Of a DNA stretch of 6,210 nucleotides, positions 1 through 5,029 are shown piece after piece. The first letter of the stretch is position 1. Each line of letters opens with the position of its first letter. The stretch spans positions 1 to 6,210 of the forward strand of contig DAOUTV010000115.1 in assembly GCA_030668505.1 (NCBI GenBank). Reading direction: 5' to 3'. The position numbers and the translations under genes were made by a program. Source of the DNA: Desulfobacterales bacterium (GTDB lineage Bacteria > Desulfobacterota > Desulfobacteria > Desulfobacterales > C00003060). The notes under the pieces are model-generated. The model was not told the origin of the DNA. It worked only from the letters and a program-made list of their open reading frames with translations, and made no database searches.

Positions 1-42
1 GCGAAGTCGGCTCGTAGCCAAGGCTACTATGGCGAAGTCGGC
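1..42. repeat. Palindrome flanked by 11-nt direct repeats (REP/BIME-like), cut by window edge
   Basis: GCGAAGTCGGC occurs at 1-11 and again at 32-42. Between them lies the palindrome GTAGCC-AA-GGCTAC at 14-27. Short direct repeats around a GC-rich palindrome in non-coding DNA resemble dispersed REP/BIME-like elements. This is a structural resemblance only: the element runs off the left edge, no second copy is present in the window, and no REP-associated transposase is visible. Confidence 0.45.
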
Positions 43-68
43 CGGCGTGGTCAGTCTTAAAAACAGGT

Positions 69-83
69 TGCGCCAGAGGCGCA
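69..83. other. GC-rich perfect stem-loop
   Basis: TGCGCC (69-74), loop AGA, GGCGCA (78-83) forms a perfect 6-bp stem. It could end transcription arriving from a gene left of the window, but only a poor T-tract follows (TTCCTCAACTTT), so an intrinsic terminator is not convincing. It may be part of the surrounding repeat block. Confidence 0.3.
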
Positions 84-87
84 TTCC

Positions 88-131
88 TCAACTTTAGGCA
101 CTTTAGTTCACTTTAGTCATTTTAGGCACTT
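88..131 (+). repeat. ACTTTAG degenerate tandem array, copy A
   Basis: A run of about four 9-11-nt units built on ACTTTAG: ACTTTAGGC, ACTTTAGTTC, ACTTTAGTCAT, then TTTAGGCACTT. The first 25 nt (88-112) recur exactly on the minus strand at 4943-4967, after which the two copies diverge by unit content. It lies about 100 nt upstream of the cupin start, so it is in the leader or promoter region of the plus-strand cluster. Its function is unknown; the inverted second copy shows it is a dispersed element rather than local low complexity. Confidence 0.75.
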
Positions 132-140
132 CTTTTTTGT

Positions 141-157
141 TCCGGCTTGTCCGGGTT
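141..157 (+). repeat. 17-nt dispersed element, copy 1
   Basis: TCCGGCTTGTCCGGGTT matches, over all 17 positions, the reverse complement of 3538-3554. CCGG occurs twice inside it. The two copies sit on the outer sides of the cupin, carboxyltransferase and malate dehydrogenase genes in opposite orientation. Confidence 0.7.
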
Positions 158-220
158 GGGTAAATATGCTATTCACAAGCTTTCAACTGATCATTGTAGT
201 AATTTCATGACGTTAATCTT

Positions 221-226
221 AGGAGG
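221..226 (+). promoter_or_regulatory. Strong ribosome binding site of the cupin gene
   Basis: AGGAGG lies 5 nt before the ATG at 232. It is the strongest Shine-Dalgarno match in the window and fixes the start of the first gene in the plus-strand cluster. I found no convincing -35/-10 or sigma-54 promoter in 158-220. Confidence 0.8.
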
Positions 227-231
227 ACCCC

Positions 232-564
232 ATGGATAAACCCATCTTGAAACGCATTGGCCAATATCAGGCCGTAAGGAGAATGAACGACAGGGAATTT
301 AGGCTGAAATTCAAGACAGAACACATGGAAGGGATTATGGCGACTATTGAGCCAAACGACGTTGTGGAACCTTACATACACGAAGGGGAGGAGGTCCATA
401 TTGTTCTGGAGGGGTGCATTGAATACGTGGTTGGTAAGGAAAGCTTTGTTATGGAGCCTGGGGACGTGCTTTGGCATCGTTCGGACGTACTTCACGGTGC
501 ACGAAACACCGGGCGCGTGAAAGCAAGATATTTTACCGTAGGGGTGCCCCCAACCTTTATGTAA
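232..564 (+). CDS. Small single-domain cupin protein
   Basis: A 110-residue protein that is one conserved cupin barrel. Motif 1 spans about residues 47-61 (P-Y-I-H-E-G-E-E-V-H-I-V-L-E-G) and motif 2 about 74-92, including E-P-G-D and H88. Of the usual four metal ligands, H50, E54 and H88 are present, but the first histidine is replaced by Y48. The sequence resembles the C-terminal cupin of XRE-family regulators, yet there is no helix-turn-helix and no signal peptide, so it should be cytoplasmic. The AGGAGG site fixes the start. The carboxyltransferase begins 13 nt after its stop, which implies co-transcription. It could be a ligand-sensing or accessory protein, or a small enzyme acting on a carboxylate; sequence alone does not decide. 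The cupin assignment is firm, the function unknown. Confidence 0.85.
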   Translation: MDKPILKRIGQYQAVRRMNDREFRLKFKTEHMEGIMATIEPNDVVEPYIHEGEEVHIVLEGCIEYVVGKESFVMEPGDVLWHRSDVLHGARNTGRVKARYFTVGVPPTFM

Positions 565-577
565 GGAAAGGTCACAG

Positions 578-2479
578 ATGACTGAGAAAGAAATGGCAAG
601 AAATCCAGTAAAGATTATGGATCTGACCCTCCGTGACGGTCATCAAAGCCTCTTTGCGACGCGTATGCGAACTGAAGATATGATACCGATCGCCGAGCAA
701 ATGGACCAGGTGGGGTTTTTCGCCATGGAAGTCTGGGGTGGTGCCACCTTTGATGCTATGCACCGTTTTTTGAACGAAGATCCCTGGGAAAGGCCAAAAA
801 CCTTAAAGCGCTACATTAAGAAGACCCCCCTTTCTATGTTGCTTCGCGGTCAAAACCTGGTTGGTTATCGCCACTATGCCGACGATGTTGTCAAGGCCTT
901 TTTAGATGCGGCATGCGAGGCAGGCATAGATATATTCAGGGTCTTTGATGCACTAAATGACTTCAGGAATTTTCGTACATCCGTCAAGGCTATAAAGGCA
1001 AATGGCAAGCATTTCCAGGGGACTATTTGTTATTCCCTTACCAAAGGCAAAATGGGCGGTGAAGTCTTTAATATCGATTATTATATTAACAAGGCCAGGA
1101 GCCTCCAGGATATGGGGGCAGACACCATCTGCATTAAGGATATGGCCGGGCTCTTGGCGCCATATGATGCATTTGAGCTTGTTAAGACCCTGAAGGAAGA
1201 GGTGACGGTGCCCCTTCATCTTCACAGTCATTACACTTCAGGTATGGCCTCCATGACATTCCTAAAGGCAATTGAAGCTGGCATTGACATCATCGATTGT
1301 TGCTTAGCCCCCTTTGCCCTGCGGACCTCCCATCCGGCCGTTGAAGCCATTGTAGTGGCGCTTCAGGGAACGTCCCGGGACACAGGATTCGATTTAGAGC
1401 ACCTGTTTGATTTGGGCCAATACCTGGAACAGATCGCTCCCAAGTATCGTCATCTGATGGATGATACGAAACTGGCCGTTGTGGACACCGGTGTCCTCAT
1501 GCACCAGGTGCCGGGAGGCATGCTTTCGAACCTGGTCAACCAACTTCGCCAGATGGATGCCCTGGATCGTATCAATGAGGTGTTTGAAGAGTTGCCTAGG
1601 GTACGCAAAGAACTTGGTTATCCACCACTTGTCACACCCACCAGCCAGATCGTGGGGACACAAACAGTGAATAACGTGCTGTTCGACAAAGAGAACGAGA
1701 GATACAAGATGATTACGGACCAGGTTAAGGATTATTGTTACGGGCTATACGGAAAACCTCCCAAACCCGTGGACCCTGAGGTTCAAAAGAAGGCACTAAA
1801 GGGATATCCTCGTGGTGAAGAACCGATATCCTCCAGGCCCGCTGATATACTGGAGCCTGAGTTGGAGGAAGCGAGGACAAAAGCCGGCGGCCTGGCCAAG
1901 ACCCTTGAAGATGAGCTTATCGTTGCTCTCTATCCGGTAACAGGAAAGCGTTTTTTAGAATGGAAGTATGGGAAAACAACGCCTTCCCCTGACACCAAAC
2001 CCATTTCCTTGGAGGAAGCCAAGGACAGGGATGCCTTGGTGGCAAAGGCCAAGTTGGGCCTTGTTGTCGAAAAACCAGACAAGGTTGTACCCCCCAAGGG
2101 CGACAACCCGCAAATCTTCAATGTGTATGTTGACGGCGAGTACCATCGGGTGGAGATGGAGCAGGTGGGCGGGCCTCCTGCATTTCAGGTCGTCACACGA
2201 GCAGTTCCTCAAATACCTCGTCCGTCTGTCGAGCTGGAAGCCGAGCCGACACAGGAAGATATCGAAGGGACTCCCATTATTGCCCCCATGCCGGGCATGA
2301 TCATACGCTATGAGGTTAAAGTGGGAGACAAGGTGAAGGCTCATGACACCGTTATGATCCTTGAAGCCATGAAGATGGAAAATGCGCTGGTCTCAGAAGT
2401 GGACGGTACTGTTAAGGCAATTTTCTTCAATGAAGGAGACTCGGTAAGGCGGGGAGATGTTTTGGCAATTATAGAATAA
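578..2479 (+). CDS. Biotin-dependent pyruvate/oxaloacetate carboxyltransferase fused to a biotin carrier domain (OadA / PycB / transcarboxylase 5S-1.3S type)
   Basis: A 633-residue cytoplasmic enzyme that transfers carboxyl between oxaloacetate/pyruvate and biotin. The N-terminal TIM barrel (about 10-300) carries DLTLRDGHQS (15-24, metal Asp D20), RGQN-VGYRHY (90-100), the KDMAG lysine K187 (carbamylated in the family) and HLHSH (214-218, metal histidines). A conserved PYC/OADA region follows, with VPGG at 311-314. A 1.3S-like module starts near 513 (FNVYVDGEYHRVE) and ends in the biotinyl domain with EAMKM at 596-600; K599 is the biotin site, 34 residues from the C-terminus as usual. Transcarboxylase 5S and 1.3S are separate chains in Propionibacterium; here they are joined, as in OadA and PycB. 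The start follows AAGGAAAGG with 6-nt spacing. No biotin carboxylase, 12S subunit or membrane decarboxylase is in the window, so anaplerotic, transcarboxylase and decarboxylase roles remain possible. Confidence 0.93.
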   Translation: MTEKEMARNPVKIMDLTLRDGHQSLFATRMRTEDMIPIAEQMDQVGFFAMEVWGGATFDAMHRFLNEDPWERPKTLKRYIKKTPLSMLLRGQNLVGYRHYADDVVKAFLDAACEAGIDIFRVFDALNDFRNFRTSVKAIKANGKHFQGTICYSLTKGKMGGEVFNIDYYINKARSLQDMGADTICIKDMAGLLAPYDAFELVKTLKEEVTVPLHLHSHYTSGMASMTFLKAIEAGIDIIDCCLAPFALRTSHPAVEAIVVALQGTSRDTGFDLEHLFDLGQYLEQIAPKYRHLMDDTKLAVVDTGVLMHQVPGGMLSNLVNQLRQMDALDRINEVFEELPRVRKELGYPPLVTPTSQIVGTQTVNNVLFDKENERYKMITDQVKDYCYGLYGKPPKPVDPEVQKKALKGYPRGEEPISSRPADILEPELEEARTKAGGLAKTLEDELIVALYPVTGKRFLEWKYGKTTPSPDTKPISLEEAKDRDALVAKAKLGLVVEKPDKVVPPKGDNPQIFNVYVDGEYHRVEMEQVGGPPAFQVVTRAVPQIPRPSVELEAEPTQEDIEGTPIIAPMPGMIIRYEVKVGDKVKAHDTVMILEAMKMENALVSEVDGTVKAIFFNEGDSVRRGDVLAIIE

Positions 2480-2518
2480 CAGTTTGCAATTCTTAATGCC
2501 AGGCTCATCGCAAATCTG

Positions 2519-2563
2519 TTTCAAAAATTGCTCAATGTCGTTCGCAAAACAGGGTTTTTGAAA
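2519..2563. other. Weak inverted repeat in the carboxyltransferase-mdh gap
   Basis: TTTCAAAAA (2519-2527) and TTTTTGAAA (2555-2563) are perfect 9-nt inverted arms with a 27-nt spacer, in the 117-nt gap before malate dehydrogenase. The arms are AT-rich and a match of this size can arise by chance. It could be an attenuator or an operator. No clear promoter was seen here, so read-through into mdh is plausible. Confidence 0.2.
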
Positions 2564-2596
2564 GCACTAAAGTGTTACGAATAAGGAGACACACCT

Positions 2597-3532
2597 ATGG
2601 ACAAAAAGGTAACGGTTATTGGTGCTGGTAACGTTGGTGCAACAGTGGCCCAACGGTTGGCTGAAAAGGAACTTGCCGATGTGGTCTTGTTCGATAGGAC
2701 AGAGGGTTTGCCTCAAGGGAAGGCTTTGGACCTGAAGGAGGCGGCCTCCGTAGAAAAGCATGATGCCCGGCTCATAGGAGCCAACGCCTATGAGGCATCA
2801 GAAGGGTCTGATGTCGTTATATTGGCAGCGGGCGTCCCGCGTAAACCAGGCATGAGTCGGGGGGATCTGCTGGCAACCAATGCCAAGATTGTGAAGGATA
2901 TCATCGAACGGGTGGCTCCCTTATCGCCTGATGCTATACTCATTATTGTGACCAATCCTCTGGATGTTATGTGTCACGTTGCCTTTCAAGCCAGCAAATT
3001 TCCCAGGAATCGAGTCGTGGGAATGTCCGGTGTCCTGGATGCCGGCCGCTTCTGCACTTTTATTGCCATGGAGCTAAATGTATCGGTGAAAAACACACAT
3101 GCCCTTGTTCTGGGCGGCCACGGCAAGACCATGGTACCGTTGCCCCGCTATTCCACGGTTGCAGGTGTTCCCATAACCGAACTGTTGCCGCAGGAGCGAG
3201 TCGATGCACTTGTAAAGCGCACTAGAGAAGGTGGTGCTGAGATCATCGGCTTGTTAAAGACCTCAAGCGCCTATTATGCACCCGCATCAGCCGTAGTGGA
3301 AATGGCAGATTCTATCCTCAAAGACAAGAAGAAGATCCTTCCATGCGCCGCTTACTTGCAGGGGGAATATGGCATCCACGATCTTTTTATCGGAGTTCCG
3401 GTGAAATTGGGAAAGGACGGAGTCGAGGAAATTATCGAGGTCACCTTGACACAAGAAGAGGATGCCGCCTTGAAAAAATCGGCAGACGCTGTTCGGTCTT
3501 TGGTAAAGAACTTGGATAAAATTGGCTCATAG
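2597..3532 (+). CDS. mdh: NAD-dependent malate dehydrogenase, LDH-like type
   Basis: Catalyses malate + NAD+ <-> oxaloacetate + NADH in the cytoplasm. The 311 residues match the LDH-like bacterial MDH length. The Rossmann motif GAGNVG is at 9-14, and D33 ends the second strand, which favours NAD over NADP. Substrate residues are R82 and R88 in PRKPGMSRGD; R82 at the specificity position indicates malate rather than lactate dehydrogenase. N120, D148, R151 and the catalytic H175 in GGHG are all present. Oddity: the residue after GGHG is normally Asp, here K177. The start follows AAGGAG with 8-nt spacing. It lies 117 nt after the carboxyltransferase on the same strand and supplies or consumes its oxaloacetate. 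A stem with a T-run at 3644-3666 may end its transcript. Confidence 0.95.
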   Translation: MDKKVTVIGAGNVGATVAQRLAEKELADVVLFDRTEGLPQGKALDLKEAASVEKHDARLIGANAYEASEGSDVVILAAGVPRKPGMSRGDLLATNAKIVKDIIERVAPLSPDAILIIVTNPLDVMCHVAFQASKFPRNRVVGMSGVLDAGRFCTFIAMELNVSVKNTHALVLGGHGKTMVPLPRYSTVAGVPITELLPQERVDALVKRTREGGAEIIGLLKTSSAYYAPASAVVEMADSILKDKKKILPCAAYLQGEYGIHDLFIGVPVKLGKDGVEEIIEVTLTQEEDAALKKSADAVRSLVKNLDKIGS

Positions 3533-3537
3533 CGCCT

Positions 3538-3554
3538 AACCCGGACAAGCCGGA
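3538..3554 (-). repeat. 17-nt dispersed element, copy 2 (inverted)
   Basis: AACCCGGACAAGCCGGA is the exact reverse complement of 141-157. It begins 6 nt after the mdh stop codon and abuts the heptamer hairpin that starts at 3555, so the two elements may form one composite intergenic unit. Confidence 0.7.
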
Positions 3555-3641
3555 GAAGCTGAAAGCTCAAAGCTGGAAGCTCAAAGCAATAGGCTCTTAA
3601 CTTCCCTTCCTTTCAGCTTTCAGCCTTGAGCTTTGAGCTTC
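3555..3641. repeat. Long imperfect hairpin made of two inverted arrays of 7-nt repeats
   Basis: The left arm (3555-3586) reads in heptamers from 3556: AAGCTGA, AAGCTCA, AAGCTGG, AAGCTCA, AAGC. The right arm (3610-3641) reads TTTCAGC, TTTCAGC, CTTGAGC, TTTGAGC, TTC. Aligned as a 32-bp stem, 28 positions are Watson-Crick pairs, one is G-U and three are mismatches, with a 23-nt loop. It fills the gap between the convergent mdh and peptidase genes. A transcript from either strand would fold, so it may act as a bidirectional terminator or a 3'-end stabiliser; equally it may be a dispersed palindromic repeat. Confidence 0.8.
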
Positions 3642-3643
3642 TG

Positions 3644-3666
3644 TCTTACATGGTAAGAGATTTTTT
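3644..3666 (+). terminator. Weak intrinsic terminator candidate after mdh
   Basis: TCTTAC (3644-3649), loop ATG, GTAAGA (3653-3658), then GA and six T (3661-3666). The layout fits a rho-independent terminator for plus-strand transcripts, but the stem is only 6 bp and AT-rich. The larger hairpin just upstream could contribute. Confidence 0.4.
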
Positions 3667-3713
3667 GCCTGAAAAAAAGCGAACTTTACAAGTAACGGAC
3701 TAAAAACAGTTTC

Positions 3714-4910
3714 CTACGAGACGACTGTCATCTCATCAGAACCGGGTGTCAGCTTCTCGCCGCCCTGCTCTGTCACAAGAAAGGTATTCTCAACCCCTAC
3801 AAGCCCGATTCCCTCGAGTCCTTTTTTGGGTTCCACGGCAATCACCATGTTTTTCTTGAGGGGAAAGTCGATCTTTCGTGCAATGGCCGGAAACTCATCA
3901 ATGACTAGGCCGATGCCATGACCAAGGAATGAGACCCGGTTGCTTCCAAATCCCATAAAGTGTTCCTCAAAGTTTCGTGAGACTACCTCTGTCCGGTACA
4001 CCTCCTCAAATATTTGAGACGGAATCGCACCAGGCTTCAACCTGCACCGAACCGCCTCCTGGATGTCCAGACAGGTCTTGTGAGCAACCACGGCCTGGTG
4101 GGAAGGCTGCCCAAAGGTAAATACTCTTGTCTTATCCGTGTAATAACCTTGATAGGAAAATCCTGTGTCAACAAAGATTGTGTCACCCTTTTTAAGTCTC
4201 CTTGCCCCGCCCATGAGTGGAAAAGCGGGGCAAAGGCCCAGTAAGCCCCCAGGCCCTACCGAAGCGGTTGGGAAATTGCCTGATTCCCCAAAACTGATCA
4301 CGCCTGCAAAAAGCTCGCTGTTGAATGCCGCAAGCCTACAGATCCCTGTGTAACCGAGCTTGAGCATATGGGCCTGGATAGCTGATCCGAGTTCCCATTC
4401 AGTCATACCCTCTTTGATTAGGCCTGGTATCCGGTCATAAATGGCTTTGTGCCTCTTGCCGGCCTCTCTAATCAAGCTGATTTCATAGTCCGATTTGACA
4501 GAGCGAATCGTAGAAAGCAACGAGCCTATGTCTTGGAATGCAATGCTTGAAAAAGACTTCGACAGTTTCTTAAAGATCGAGACCGGTATAGTGGTTTCGT
4601 CCACTCCCAGCCTGCTTACCCGGTAGCCGTACTCATCCAGCCTGGCAGGGAGCTCACGAAAACTACTGAGCTGAACAAGGGCCTTAAGGGGGGACTCTTT
4701 TTTTGCCCGTTCAAGGCTCCGACGTATGAAAAAGACGGCGATTCCATCAGCCGGGACAAACAGGATACCATCTTGGATGGTGCCTGTGTAATAGAAGATA
4801 TTGATCCTATCAATGATGATGGCGCCGTCTATAGCGGCGTCCGCCAGTTTTTGCTGAAATCTTGAAATCCGGCTGAAAATTTCCTTTGGGGGCACGAGAT
4901 CGTATGTCAT
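3714..4910 (-). CDS. M24-family metallopeptidase (Xaa-Pro aminopeptidase/prolidase-like)
   Basis: A 398-residue cytoplasmic protein with a creatinase-type N-terminal domain (about 10-140) and a pita-bread catalytic domain (about 145-390). All five metal ligands can be placed: D248 (FVDTG), D259 (YYTDKTR), H331 (GHGIG), E360 (AVEPK) and E374 (GVENTFLVT). This supports an active dinuclear metalloenzyme, probably cleaving Xaa-Pro bonds in peptides; the substrate is inferred from the family. The upstream substrate-pocket histidine common in aminopeptidase P is not evident: that stretch reads SFGESGNFPTASVGPGG (about 206-222). The ATG at 4910 is the first possible start after an in-frame TGA 6 nt upstream. 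It has no clear Shine-Dalgarno and lies inside a palindrome. It converges on mdh and follows the phosphofructokinase on the same strand after 119 nt. Confidence 0.88.
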   Translation of the reverse strand: MTYDLVPPKEIFSRISRFQQKLADAAIDGAIIIDRINIFYYTGTIQDGILFVPADGIAVFFIRRSLERAKKESPLKALVQLSSFRELPARLDEYGYRVSRLGVDETTIPVSIFKKLSKSFSSIAFQDIGSLLSTIRSVKSDYEISLIREAGKRHKAIYDRIPGLIKEGMTEWELGSAIQAHMLKLGYTGICRLAAFNSELFAGVISFGESGNFPTASVGPGGLLGLCPAFPLMGGARRLKKGDTIFVDTGFSYQGYYTDKTRVFTFGQPSHQAVVAHKTCLDIQEAVRCRLKPGAIPSQIFEEVYRTEVVSRNFEEHFMGFGSNRVSFLGHGIGLVIDEFPAIARKIDFPLKKNMVIAVEPKKGLEGIGLVGVENTFLVTEQGGEKLTPGSDEMTVVS

Positions 4911-4921
4911 TGGTCAATGAC
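4906..4921. promoter_or_regulatory. 16-bp palindrome over the peptidase start codon
   Basis: GTCATTG-GT-CAATGAC has 7-nt perfect arms around a 2-nt centre and contains the start codon (4908-4910). As DNA it could be a dimeric operator. As RNA it could close into a 6-bp stem with a 4-nt loop that hides the AUG. No ribosome binding site is seen nearby. Chance occurrence cannot be excluded for arms this short. Confidence 0.3.
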
Positions 4922-4926
4922 GGAGT

Positions 4927-4967
4927 GTCTAAAGTGAACTAGAGTGAACTAAAGTGCCTAAAGTTGA
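4927..4967 (-). repeat. ACTTTAG degenerate tandem array, copy B (inverted)
   Basis: On the minus strand this reads as ACTTTAGGC, ACTTTAGTTC, ACTCTAGTTC, ACTTTAGAC. Positions 4943-4967 match 88-112 exactly over 25 nt in inverted orientation. It ends 16 nt before the peptidase ATG, so it is the peptidase leader, or the 3' region of a phosphofructokinase-peptidase transcript. Both copies therefore sit upstream of a gene and point towards it. Confidence 0.75.
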
Positions 4968-5029
4968 ACGCCCGAGTCCCTGGGTCCCGCAATCCGCATT
5001 CGGTCATTCGTCAGGTATCGGGCATCATT

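Noticed and set aside
88..131. CRISPR array
   Set aside because: Units are 9-11 nt, degenerate and without unique spacers, and no cas gene is present.
153..170. Possible sigma-54 or sigma-70 promoter (GGG..., TATGCT at 165-170)
   Set aside because: The GG and GC spacing is wrong for sigma-54, and no -35 box stands at a suitable distance from TATGCT.
205..495. Open frame of 96 codons on the minus strand under the cupin gene
   Set aside because: It is the antisense shadow of a clear cupin gene, with no family resemblance and no ribosome binding site.
1955..2344. 129-codon minus-strand frame inside the carboxyltransferase
   Set aside because: It lies wholly opposite conserved coding sequence of the biotin enzyme, and its translation shows no domain.
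4202..4233. Perfect 9-nt GC-rich inverted repeat (TTGCCCCGC / GCGGGGCAA) with a 14-nt loop
   Set aside because: It is inside the peptidase coding region, has no T-tract, and about this many such matches are expected by chance in 6 kb.
4968..5029. Terminator after the phosphofructokinase
   Set aside because: Only short scattered complementarity (GCCCGA / TCGGGC arms far apart) and no T-run on the minus strand, so read-through into the peptidase is possible.
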